17,911 bases of DNA from CAZGVV01 sp964529155 (GCA_964529155.1 CAZGVV010000045.1:1-17911); one strand, 5' to 3'. Counted from the stretch's first letter, positions 7,975-15,905 are shown. Translations and numbers: made by a program. Notes: generated from the sequence alone by a model not told the origin.

Positions 7975-8003
7975 ATATTAAACCAACTACATGGTCATGT
8001 CAA
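7975..8003 (-). promoter_or_regulatory. Promoter of the toxin-antitoxin pair
   Basis: The minus strand has a perfect TTGACA (8003-7998), a 17-base spacer and TAATAT (7980-7975). The -35 hexamer is made of the last two sense codons of ispG (TTG ACA), and the ispG TGA lies in the spacer. The expected start near 7968 is 3-4 bases from the antitoxin ATG. It would also transcribe hisS and the genes beyond. Confidence 0.65.
7989..8000. promoter_or_regulatory. Candidate antitoxin operator O2
   Basis: ACATGGTCATGT is an inverted repeat with 5-bp arms around GT. It overlaps the -35 hexamer and the ispG stop codon. Compared with O1 it differs at positions 2 and 11, and the two changes are complementary, so symmetry is kept. 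Confidence 0.6.
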
Positions 8004-9209
8004 GGCGTACCGCTTAGCCACATAGTCCTCAACCATGCCCTCAAATTCCTCGGCAATACGCGCCCCGCGCAGGGTTGCGACCTTTTGGCCATCGATAAAA
8101 ACAGGGGCGACTGGACTCTCCCCTGTGCCGGGCAGAGAAATACCAATGTCGGCATGGCGTGATTCACCTGGGCCATTTACGATGCAGCCCATGACCGCTA
8201 CGTTCATTGCTTCTACGCCAGGATACCGATTTTTCCATTCCGGCATGCGCACCCGCAAAAATTCCTGAATACCCCCCGCCAGCTCCTGAAAATATGTGCT
8301 CGTCGTGCGCCCGCATCCAGGGCATGCCGTAACCGCCGGGGTAAAATGCCGCAATTGCAGGGCTTGTAAAATTTCTTGCGCCACACGCACTTCCTGCGCC
8401 CTGTCACCGCCCGGCTCGGGCGTCAGCGAAACGCGAATCGTATCTCCGATCCCCTCTGCTAACACCACCGCCAGCGCTGCGCTGGAGGCCACAATCCCCT
8501 TCGCTCCCATCCCTGCTTCAGTGAGGCCTAAATGCAGGGGATAATTGCATCGCGTTGCCAGCATGCGGTACACCGCCACCAAATCGGGAACACGGCTTAC
8601 CTTGCAGGAAATGATAATATGGTTTGCAGACAAACCCAATTCCTCCGCACGCACCGCGCTGGACAAAGCCGATTGCACCAATGCTTGGCGCATCACTTCA
8701 TTTCCCCCCAGCGGCGTAGACTGCCTGGCATTTTCATCCATCATCCGCGCCAGCATCGCCTGGTCCAGGCTCCCCCAATTCGCACCGATACGCACCGGCT
8801 TGCCATAACGTAACGCCTGTTCGATCATAATCGAAAATTGCGCGTCTTGCTTTTCACCAAATCCCACATTGCCAGGATTGATGCGATATTTTGCCAATGC
8901 TTCCGCCATTGCGGGGAAATCACTGAGCAAGCGGTGGCCATTGTAATGAAAATCACCAATCAGCGGGACGGTGCATCCACCTGCCAGCAGCGCCTCATGA
9001 ATATGTGGCACAGCCGCTGCTGCTGCCTCATTATTCACGGTAAGCCGCACGGCTTCTGAACCTGCTTCCACCAGTTGACGCACTTGGGTAACGGTGGCCA
9101 CAATATCCGCCGTATCGGTATTGGTCATGGATTGCACCATAATAGGCGCATCACCCCCGACTGCCACACCACCAATCATCGCTTTAAGGCTGGCGCGACG
9201 CGGTATCAT
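7995..9209 (-). CDS. ispG: 4-hydroxy-3-methylbut-2-en-1-yl diphosphate synthase IspG
   Basis: Iron-sulfur enzyme of the MEP isoprenoid pathway that converts methylerythritol cyclodiphosphate to HMBPP. Cluster ligands visible in the 404-residue product are C296 and C299 (CPGCGR), C341 and E348 (GCIVNGPGES). The TIM-barrel start MVQSMTNTDT (24-33) is typical. The start at 9209 is chosen because its ATG overlaps the TGA of the rodZ-like gene (ATGA), the hallmark of coupled genes. The frame is open 26 codons further up, but that stretch would lie in the rodZ-like gene and has no family match. The last two codons form the -35 box of the following toxin-antitoxin promoter. Confidence 0.95.
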   Translation of the reverse strand: MIPRRASLKAMIGGVAVGGDAPIMVQSMTNTDTADIVATVTQVRQLVEAGSEAVRLTVNNEAAAAAVPHIHEALLAGGCTVPLIGDFHYNGHRLLSDFPAMAEALAKYRINPGNVGFGEKQDAQFSIMIEQALRYGKPVRIGANWGSLDQAMLARMMDENARQSTPLGGNEVMRQALVQSALSSAVRAEELGLSANHIIISCKVSRVPDLVAVYRMLATRCNYPLHLGLTEAGMGAKGIVASSAALAVVLAEGIGDTIRVSLTPEPGGDRAQEVRVAQEILQALQLRHFTPAVTACPGCGRTTSTYFQELAGGIQEFLRVRMPEWKNRYPGVEAMNVAVMGCIVNGPGESRHADIGISLPGTGESPVAPVFIDGQKVATLRGARIAEEFEGMVEDYVAKRYALT

Positions 9210-9775
9210 CGCGCAAGCTCCATCACGCTCCTCACCGGCTTTGCGGGAAAAAATACCGTCTCGCGTGGCAGCTCCTGATAATAGCATGGCGGCCAGTTCG
9301 AGAAATTATCTTTCACGTTTAAGCAAGCAGGCGTACGTATAGACGAAATAGACGCAACTTGCTGCGGCGTTACTAATTGTTTAGGAGCCACAGGCGCAGA
9401 TGATGTGCTCACCCACCAGCATGTAATAAGTAGCGCAGCCGCCATGGTTCCTGCCACCAGGCGAAGGCTGGGGTGCTGCTCATGCCGTATGCTATCTGGA
9501 ATATAAAATAAACGCCGCTGCGGTAGCGCCCCAATACGGGCATAAGCCTCCACGACTTCCTCTGGCGGCAAATCCAGAAGCCGCGCGTATTGGCGGAAAT
9601 ATCCGCGCACATACGCATCTCCCGGCAATTGCTCAAGCATCCCGTCTTCCAGCGCTTCTAAATAGCGCGGCCGGATATGCAGGGACGCAGCCGCATATTC
9701 TAATTCAATCTTCATCGCCAGCCGCGCATCACGCAGCTTCTTACCTAATATTTCATAGCTTTCCGCGTCGATCAT
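9206..9775 (-). CDS. Short RodZ-like helix-turn-helix membrane protein
   Basis: A 189-residue protein with the N-terminal RodZ/HTH_25 domain (about 8-85: LGKKLRDARLAMKIELEYAA, then RPRYLEALEDG and AYVRGYFRQYARLLDLPPEE). One membrane segment follows at about 104-123 (LRLVAGTMAAALLITCWWVS), then about 65 extracytoplasmic residues with two cysteines. RodZ links MreB to the cell-wall machinery. The usual RodZ has a longer periplasmic part with a DUF4115 domain, absent here. The start lies inside the previous gene (23-base overlap) but has a strong GGAGG six bases upstream. The end overlaps ispG by four bases. rodZ-ispG-hisS is also the E. coli order, which supports the assignment. Confidence 0.8.
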   Translation of the reverse strand: MIDAESYEILGKKLRDARLAMKIELEYAAASLHIRPRYLEALEDGMLEQLPGDAYVRGYFRQYARLLDLPPEEVVEAYARIGALPQRRLFYIPDSIRHEQHPSLRLVAGTMAAALLITCWWVSTSSAPVAPKQLVTPQQVASISSIRTPACLNVKDNFSNWPPCYYQELPRETVFFPAKPVRSVMELAR

Positions 9776-10787
9776 AATATGCCTCCGCCTGCGCCACTAA
9801 TTCTTGCAAAATGTCTGCAGCCGGTTGCACCGCTGCCACTAGCCCCACGCTTTGCCCGGCCATAATCGAGCCGCGCTCAATGTCACCGTCAATGACTGCA
9901 CGTCGTAACGCACCGGCCCAGAAATGCTCAATCGCCAGCTGCGCTTCTTTTTTATCCAATGCACCACCACGGAATTTTCCAATTACTTCATGCTGGTAGC
10001 GCGTAAATTCATCACTGGCGGCATTGGCTAATGCGCGCACTGGAATAACCGGAAAATCCGGGTCTACCTGCACCGACACCTGGGCATCCCGAGCACTGGC
10101 GCGAATAAACGCTTGTTTAAAATTCGCATGCGCGATCGACTCCTCTGCACATACAAAACGCGTGCCCAACTGCACGCCCGCAGCGCCCATTTCCAAATAC
10201 GCGGCAATTGCTTCACCACGGCCAATTCCACCGGCTACAAATACTGGCACGTCATGCATGTGCGGAAGAATTTCCTGCGCCAAGACAGAGGTGGAAACCG
10301 GGCCAATATGCCCACCTGCCTCCGCGCCTTCAATAATCAATGCGTCCGCGCCAAGCCGCACCAGCTTACGGCCGATAATCGCGCTCGGCGCAAAACACAT
10401 CACTTTTCCACCATACGCCTTAATCGCCTGCAAAATACCCCCTTGGGGTATGCCACCGGCCAGCACCACATGCGTCACCATTTGCCGTGCGCACACATCC
10501 ACCAATTCTTTAAGCTGCGGGTGCATGATAATCAAATTCACGCCAAACGGCTTGCTGGTAAGTGCTTTGGTCGCGATAATTTCTTTTTCCAATAACTCCG
10601 GCGACATTGAGCCGCAGGCAATAACACCAAATGCGCCCGCGTTAGACAATGCGGCAACCAGGTGACGTTCCGACACCCAGCTCATTGCTCCACCAAGAAT
10701 AGCATACTCACACCCGAGAAAATCAGTCCCACGCGACCAGCGATTTGATAATTCAGAATGTGAAACGTGCCGCTTTGCCGCCATCAT
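9753..10787 (-). CDS. FabK-like enoyl-ACP reductase II / nitronate monooxygenase family
   Basis: FMN-dependent TIM-barrel enzyme of the 2-nitropropane dioxygenase superfamily, 344 residues. Visible features are CEYAILGGAMSWVS near the N-terminus, KPFGVNLIIMHPQL, the flavin and active-site motif EGAEAGGHIG, FVAGGIGRGEAIAAYLEMGA and GVQLGTRF. The C-terminal third (FPVIPVRALANAASDEFTRY, GALRRAVIDGD, GSIMAGQSVGLV) resembles FabK enoyl-ACP reductase II more than nitronate monooxygenase, so fatty-acid elongation is the better guess. Annotation pipelines often call such proteins nitronate monooxygenase. The frame begins with TTG at 10793, but ATG 10787 is preferred because GAGA lies six bases upstream. 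It follows lysC by 35 bases. Confidence 0.8.
   Translation of the reverse strand: MMAAKRHVSHSELSNRWSRGTDFLGCEYAILGGAMSWVSERHLVAALSNAGAFGVIACGSMSPELLEKEIIATKALTSKPFGVNLIIMHPQLKELVDVCARQMVTHVVLAGGIPQGGILQAIKAYGGKVMCFAPSAIIGRKLVRLGADALIIEGAEAGGHIGPVSTSVLAQEILPHMHDVPVFVAGGIGRGEAIAAYLEMGAAGVQLGTRFVCAEESIAHANFKQAFIRASARDAQVSVQVDPDFPVIPVRALANAASDEFTRYQHEVIGKFRGGALDKKEAQLAIEHFWAGALRRAVIDGDIERGSIMAGQSVGLVAAVQPAADILQELVAQAEAYYDRRGKL
9782..9786 (-). promoter_or_regulatory. Shine-Dalgarno site of the rodZ-like gene
   Basis: The minus strand reads GGAGG at 9786-9782, six bases before the ATG at 9775 and inside the end of the FabK-like gene. It is the best ribosome binding site in the leftward train and shows that the 23-base gene overlap is real. 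Confidence 0.75.
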
Positions 10788-10822
10788 ATGCAATCTCGTT
10801 TATTTAATAAATTGAGAGTAAA

Positions 10823-12049
10823 TTATTCCTTATCCATTCCAAACACGCTATGCAGCGCCCGCACGGCCAGCTCTAAATATTCCTCACCAATCAACACCGA
10901 GATTTTAATTTCCGAAGTGGTGATCACGATAATATTAATTCCTTTATCGGCTAGTGTGCGGAACATAGCAGCTGCGATACCAGAATGCGAGCGCATACCG
11001 ATGCCAACGGCAGATACTTTCGCCACGGCCTTATCCGTGTGCAGCGAACGATACCCCAACTCAGATTTAGCCGCTTCCACCACCGAAATTGCCCGATCGG
11101 CATCGCCACGCGGCACGGTGAAGGTAATATCCGTCGCACCGCCGCCTTCGCTTACGTTTTGCACAATCATATCCACGTTAATGCCGCCATCGGCTAGCGG
11201 GCCAAAAAGCTTGGCTGACATACCGGGCACGTTAGCAATGCCGGTAAGCGAAATACGCGCCTCGTCGCGCGAGTAAGCAATACCCGTGACTTTTTGCTGC
11301 TCCACAATATCCTCCTCATCCACAAGTAATGTTCCCGGTTCATCGGAAAAGCTGGAAAGCACCTGCGTGCGCACCCGATGATGCATCGCCATCTCTACTG
11401 AGCGCGTCTGCAACACTTTGGCGCCAAGCGATGCCATCTCCAGCATTTCCTCATACGCAATTTTGGTAAGTTTTCGTGCAGTCGGCACAATGCGAGGGTC
11501 GGTGGTGTATACCCCGTCCACATCCGTGTAAATATCACAGCGGTCTGCGTTCAATGCCGCTGCCAATGCCACGGCAGAGGTGTCTGATCCCCCGCGCCCA
11601 AGTGTCGCCACGCGGCCATTTTCCGAAACCCCCTGAAAACCTGCTACCACAGCTACCGTCCCGCTTTTCAGCACGTCAAGCATACCCTCACCCGGTATCC
11701 TGCGAATGCGGGCGCGCCCGTGCGCATCGTCTGTATGCAGCGGAATTTGCCAACCGGAGAAGCTCCGCGCCGGGATGCCCATCTCCAACAATGCCAGGGC
11801 CAAAAGCCCACTCGTTACCTGTTCGCCGGAGGATACCACCTGGTCATATTCACACCACGATTCCGGGGTCATCAGCGGTGAAAGCTCCTGCACATAACCA
11901 ACCAGCTGATTAGTTACACCAGACATGGCGGAAACCACCACCGCCACCTGATTACCCATGTCACGCTCGCGCTTCACCCGCGTCGCCACATGACGAATGC
12001 GCTCTATAGTGGCAACCGAAGTGCCGCCGAATTTTTGTACGATAAGCAT
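10823..12049 (-). CDS. lysC: Aspartate kinase
   Basis: Phosphorylates aspartate, the first step towards lysine, threonine, methionine and diaminopimelate. The 408-residue protein has the kinase motifs KFGGTSV (6-12), VVSAMSGVTNQL (38-49), GRGGSDTSA (151-159) and TDVDGVYTTDPR (175-186). Two ACT regulatory domains follow at about 264-330 and 345-408, including GMSAKLFGPLADGGINVDMI (276-295), as in feedback-controlled monofunctional enzymes. Which amino acid inhibits it cannot be told from the sequence. The gene starts 12 bases after the rimI-like gene. lysC close to a divergent ubiG is a familiar alphaproteobacterial arrangement. Confidence 0.96.
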   Translation of the reverse strand: MLIVQKFGGTSVATIERIRHVATRVKRERDMGNQVAVVVSAMSGVTNQLVGYVQELSPLMTPESWCEYDQVVSSGEQVTSGLLALALLEMGIPARSFSGWQIPLHTDDAHGRARIRRIPGEGMLDVLKSGTVAVVAGFQGVSENGRVATLGRGGSDTSAVALAAALNADRCDIYTDVDGVYTTDPRIVPTARKLTKIAYEEMLEMASLGAKVLQTRSVEMAMHHRVRTQVLSSFSDEPGTLLVDEEDIVEQQKVTGIAYSRDEARISLTGIANVPGMSAKLFGPLADGGINVDMIVQNVSEGGGATDITFTVPRGDADRAISVVEAAKSELGYRSLHTDKAVAKVSAVGIGMRSHSGIAAAMFRTLADKGINIIVITTSEIKISVLIGEEYLELAVRALHSVFGMDKE

Positions 12050-12061
12050 AATCGCGTGGTT

Positions 12062-12490
12062 TTACGTCAGATTAAGCCGCATGACAAGCGCATCTTTTGG
12101 GCCATTTGCGCTGGCATAATAGCCGACACGTAGTCCGGCTTCTTCGAAACCCACAGCCTTATACAGCCCAATCGCTGCCAAATTGTCAGTTGCCACCTCT
12201 AGAAATAACGCACGCACACCCTGATTTTTCAGCATATTATTCACATGCATAAGCAATGTTTTTCCAATTCCCTGTCGCCTCACCTCATGCGCCACTGCAA
12301 ATGTCAGAATTTCCGCCTCGTCAGCTACCACCCGGCACAGAATAAATGCCTTTTCTTCAAAAAGATACCCCTCCACTCCCGGCTGAATTAGCAGCTCCGC
12401 AAATGCCTGCCGACTCCAGCCGGGCGGCAGACTCTCCATGTGTAGGAGCGCCAGAAGGGACGCGTCCGTGGGTTTGATCGGGCGATACAT
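12062..12490 (-). CDS. rimI: RimI-like GNAT N-acetyltransferase
   Basis: A 142-residue single-domain GNAT acetyltransferase. The acetyl-CoA motif A is RRQGIG (71-76), preceded by EILTFAV. The tail LEVATDNLAAIGLYKAVGFE with GLRVGYY is the pattern of RimI, which acetylates the N-terminus of ribosomal protein S18. Substrate assignment among GNAT proteins is never secure from sequence alone, so another acyl acceptor is possible. AAGAGGAA (12505-12498) lies seven bases before the ATG. It is the first gene of the leftward train and is divergent from ubiG, 60 bases away. Confidence 0.75.
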   Translation of the reverse strand: MYRPIKPTDASLLALLHMESLPPGWSRQAFAELLIQPGVEGYLFEEKAFILCRVVADEAEILTFAVAHEVRRQGIGKTLLMHVNNMLKNQGVRALFLEVATDNLAAIGLYKAVGFEEAGLRVGYYASANGPKDALVMRLNLT

Positions 12491-12541
12491 TTATTTCTTC
12501 CTCTTACATTGGTCCCCATGTTAGCGTCTGGCCTGCAAATT

Positions 12542-12546
12542 GGGAG
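12542..12546 (+). promoter_or_regulatory. Shine-Dalgarno site that decides the ubiG start
   Basis: GGGAG lies four bases before the ATG at 12551 and seven before the ATG at 12554. The frame is open from a TTG at 12509, but that codon has no comparable site. The true start is therefore one of the two tandem ATGs. Confidence 0.65.
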
Positions 12547-12550
12547 TAAA

Positions 12551-13285
12551 ATGATGCACGCAGCCACCAGCACGATCGACGCCGATGAAGTTGAGCGTTT
12601 TTCCCGGCTTTCCGCCAATTGGTGGGACGAACACGGCCCCTTTGCGCCGCTACATGCCATCAACCCGCTGCGGATTCATTATATTCAGGACATGGTAAAC
12701 ACCTATCTGAATGTGCAGAACCTAAAGGAATTGCGTATACTCGACATTGGCTGCGGCGGGGGATTAGTTTGCGAACCCTTGGCACGATTGGGCGCTCATG
12801 TCACCGGCATTGATGCATCTGAAAAAAATATCGCTATCTCCACCGCTCACGCCACGCAGTCAGGTCTGGGTATAGAGTACCGTGCCATCCCAGCCGAAAC
12901 ATTGCACGCGGAAGGCGCGCAATTTGATGTGGTGTTAGCCTTGGAGATCATAGAACACGTGGCTGACACCCAAGCGTTTATGGCCGCGTGCATGGGATTA
13001 ATACGCCCAGGGGGTATACTTATTGTCACCACACTGAATCGCACGACCTGGTCATTTGGCATGGCGATTGTTGGCGCGGAATATATTTTACGCTGGCTTC
13101 CGCGCGGCACGCATGACTGGCACAAATTCTTACGCCCTTCGGAACTCGCTCGCTTAGTGGAGCATGCAGGCGGGCATGTGCAGGAAATGTGCGGCATGGC
13201 CTATAATCCACTCAGCCGTAACTGGTCGCTCAAGAAAAAAGATCTACGGGTTAATTACCTGCTGACGGCGCAGAAGCCAGCGTAA
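12551..13285 (+). CDS. ubiG: Ubiquinone biosynthesis O-methyltransferase UbiG
   Basis: SAM-dependent enzyme that carries out both O-methylations in ubiquinone synthesis. It has 244 residues, against about 240 in E. coli. The family-specific start is visible as DEVERFSRLSANWWDEHGPF then APLHAINPLRIHYI. Motif I is LDIGCGGG (64-71), followed by VTGIDASEKNI, DVVLALEIIEHV and RPGGILIVTTLNRT. The C-terminal GTHDWHKFLRPSEL and GMAYNPLSRNW are typical. The 3' end overlaps the convergent Nit-type gene by 35 bases. Confidence 0.95.
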   Translation: MMHAATSTIDADEVERFSRLSANWWDEHGPFAPLHAINPLRIHYIQDMVNTYLNVQNLKELRILDIGCGGGLVCEPLARLGAHVTGIDASEKNIAISTAHATQSGLGIEYRAIPAETLHAEGAQFDVVLALEIIEHVADTQAFMAACMGLIRPGGILIVTTLNRTTWSFGMAIVGAEYILRWLPRGTHDWHKFLRPSELARLVEHAGGHVQEMCGMAYNPLSRNWSLKKKDLRVNYLLTAQKPA

Positions 13286-14114
13286 TTTCGCGGTCATGCT
13301 GCAAGCTCGGCACGCGCTTTCGCACTTCGTCTACTTGTGCCAAATCTAACGTTTCCGTAACAATACCGGGCTGATCGCCGCCATCTGCCAGTACCTTGCC
13401 CCAGGGGTCCACGATCAAAGAATGCCCATAGGTTCGCCTGCCGCCAGGATGCGCACCGCATTGCGCCGGAGCGATCACGAAACAACCATTTTCAATTGCC
13501 CGCGCGCGAAGCAGCGCATGCCAATGCGCCTCCCCCGTTGGCACGGTGAATGCCGAAGGAACGGCCAGAATGGATGCACCGGCTTTAGCGAGCGTCCGAT
13601 ACAAATGCGGGAAGCGCACATCGTAGCATACGCTCATACCAATATACCCAAACGGGGTATTTGCAGCTACCGCCTCATCACCCGGCATAAATCGAGCTGA
13701 TTCGCTGTAATGCTCACCACCTGGCAGTGAAACATCAAACAAATGGATCTTGTCATATGTGGCGGCAATTTCACCTTGCGGGCTGAGCAGCACCGAACGG
13801 TTATAAGATTTTTCTGCCCCAATATCATATACCGCAACCGAGCCAACCAGAATCCACACCCCGTGCGCCAATGCCCACGAAGCCGACGCGCGCACACCGG
13901 GATGAGCTTTTTCATGAATAAAATGCTGCGGCTGTTCCTGGCTTTCACCATTAGTATCAGAAGCCGGAGGCCGCATGTAAAACACGTTTTCCGGAAGTGC
14001 AATCAGCTGCGCCCCCGCTTTAACAGCTTGTTCTACTAAACTTTGCACCGCCAGAATATTAGCAGCGATGTCATCAGTGCTGTTGGTTTGAACGAGGCTT
14101 ATGGTAACTTTCAT
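13251..14114 (-). CDS. Nit-type carbon-nitrogen hydrolase (amidase)
   Basis: Nitrilase-superfamily amidase of 287 residues. The Glu-Lys-Cys triad is complete: E42 in ALPENVF, K122 in YDKIHLFDV and C163 in SVCYDVRFP. The closest match I recognise is the Nit1/NIT2 branch, which includes deaminated-glutathione amidase and omega-amidase. The exact substrate is uncertain. The ATG at 14114 follows the aspS stop by a single base (TAA T ATG), so the two are co-translated. A homologue near ubiG is common in alphaproteobacteria, usually with a glutaredoxin gene that is not seen here. Confidence 0.88.
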   Translation of the reverse strand: MKVTISLVQTNSTDDIAANILAVQSLVEQAVKAGAQLIALPENVFYMRPPASDTNGESQEQPQHFIHEKAHPGVRASASWALAHGVWILVGSVAVYDIGAEKSYNRSVLLSPQGEIAATYDKIHLFDVSLPGGEHYSESARFMPGDEAVAANTPFGYIGMSVCYDVRFPHLYRTLAKAGASILAVPSAFTVPTGEAHWHALLRARAIENGCFVIAPAQCGAHPGGRRTYGHSLIVDPWGKVLADGGDQPGIVTETLDLAQVDEVRKRVPSLQHDREITLASAPSAGN

Positions 14115-14115
14115 A

Positions 14116-15905
14116 TTACGCTGCCTGTCCGCTCTCCTTTTCGCCCTCTTCCGCCAACGCTTGCTTCGCCTTGGTGCTTAGCTGCAAATGCAGTTCGCGC
14201 AATTGCTTGTCATCCACCGGCGCGGGCGNNNNNNNNNNNNNNNNNNNNNNNNNNCCAGCAACATCACCATGCGATCCACACCCGGCGCAAGCCCACCGTG
14301 CGGCGGCGCACCGAATTTGAAAGCGGAGATCATGCCACCGAATCGGCTGTCTACTACCCCCGGGGGGTATCCAGCAATTTCAAATGCCTTGTACATAATT
14401 TCCGGTTTATGGTTACGAATAGCGCCGGAAGAAAGCTCCACACCGTTGCATACGATGTCATATTGATACGCCAAAATACTAAGCGGATCTTTCGTTTGCA
14501 AAGCCTCCATACCCCCCTGGGGCATAGAAAAGGGATTGTGCGAGAAAATGATTTTTTTCTCTTCTTCGTCATATTCAAAATAAGGGAAGTCTACGACCCA
14601 CAAAAATTTGAATACGCCTTTTTCAAGCAACCCGAGCTCATTTCCCAGATGCGTCCGTACCGCACCTGCAAGTTTCGCTGCCGCAAGTGCCGGGCCACTG
14701 GAGAAGAACACGCTGTCGCCGTCTTTCAATTTAGCGAGTGTTTTCAATTCTACCAATTTTTCCGGCGAGAGGAATTTGGCAATAGGGCTTTTGGGCGTAC
14801 CGTCCGGCAAGAACGTAATATACGCCAAACCTTGTGCCCCTTGCGCTTTGGCAAATTCGATCATGCCATCAAACCAGCTGCGTGGCTTATCCGCCGTATT
14901 TGGCGCTGGAATCGCCCGCACAACGCCGCCGCCTTCAATTACCTTATTGAAAATAGCGAAGTCACTGCCACGCCATAGATCACACACATCTACAATCTCA
15001 ATCGGATTACGTAAATCGGGCTTGTCGCTACCGAATTTCAGCATCGCTTCATTATAGGTAATGCGCGGGAATGGCGCGGGCGTGACCGCCTTATCGCCAC
15101 CAAATTCTTTAAACACCCCGGCCAGCACCGGCTCAATGGCTGCAAACACGTCGTCTTGGGTGACATAGCTCATTTCAATATCGAGCTGATAAAACTCCCC
15201 AGGGCTACGATCAGCACGGCCATCTTCATCGCGGAAACAGGGGGCGATTTGAAAATAACGGTCAAACCCAGCCACCATCAGCAATTGCTTAAATTGCTGC
15301 GGCGCTTGCGGCAGCGCGTAAAACTTGCCGGGATGAATGCGGCTCGGCACCAAATAATCGCGCGCACCTTCAGGCGAGCTGGCCGTTAAAATCGGTGTTT
15401 GGAACTCATTAAATCCTGCCTCCTGCATGCGGCGGCGCAGGCTTGCGATCACGCTGGCACGGAGCATAATATTTTTATGCAATTTCTCACGCCGCAAATC
15501 CAGGAAACGGTATTTTAAGCGTGTTTCTTCCGGCTGGTCACGCTCTGCATTAATTTGCAGCGGCAGCATTTCGGAGGAAGATTCCAGGCGGCACTCGCTC
15601 ACCGACACTTCAATCTCACCGGTGGGAATAGTACGATTCACCGTTTCCGCCGCACGCCCCACCACTTTACCCGTAACCGTCACCACGCTTTCCAGACGTA
15701 TCGTGCCGAATTCGGCAAAATGCGCGTTATCTTCCGTAATAACCAGTTGGGTGATTCCATAGTGATCGCGCAAGTCCACAAACAAGAGCTGACCATGGTC
15801 ACGTTTACGATGAATCCAGCCGGAAAGACGCACATCCTGGCCGATATTAACTGCTGCTAACTGGCCGCAGCTGTGGGTTCTGTAGGGGTGCATAGTGCTT
15901 GTCAT
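14116..15905 (-). CDS. aspS: Aspartyl-tRNA synthetase, interrupted by an N gap
   Basis: Class II synthetase that charges tRNA-Asp. The anticodon-binding OB fold is at the N-terminus. Motif 2 is FRDEDGRADR, the bacterial insertion domain lies in the middle, and motif 3 is HGGLAPGVDRMVMLL just before the N run. His37 in KRDHGQLLF sits where E. coli has Leu and non-discriminating enzymes have His, so it may also charge tRNA-Asn. The start MTSTMHPYRTHSCG at 15905 has AGGA five bases upstream; ATG 15893 is an alternative. The 26 Ns replace about 72 bases by family comparison. The frame resumes as PAPVDDKQLRELHLQL and ends GQAA, giving about 611 residues. Confidence 0.95.
14229..14254. other. Assembly gap inside aspS
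   Basis: Twenty-six Ns after the motif 3 segment (VDRMVMLL) and before APVDDKQLREL. Comparison with E. coli AspRS indicates about 23 full codons plus three split bases are missing, roughly 72 bases. That length makes the whole gene a multiple of three. The frame break is therefore a gap artefact. Confidence 0.8.

Noticed and set aside
10435..10451. Palindromic ATACCCC/GGGGTAT stretch, with similar C/G-rich runs near 14356, 14511 and 13010
   Set aside because: Two of these encode PQGG followed by Ile or Met and the others encode PPGV or PGGI, inside well-conserved proteins. The likeness comes from Pro/Gly codons, not from a dispersed repeat.
14043..14978. Plus-strand open frame of about 311 codons opposite aspS and the amidase gene
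   Set aside because: It runs through the N gap and across the junction of two conserved minus-strand genes. Its composition is that of an antisense shadow.
15791..15802. TGACCATGGTCA, a perfect palindrome that resembles the toxin-antitoxin operators
   Set aside because: It lies inside the aspS coding region, far from any promoter, and lacks the full ATGGTCAT core with the AT-rich arms. It is likely chance.
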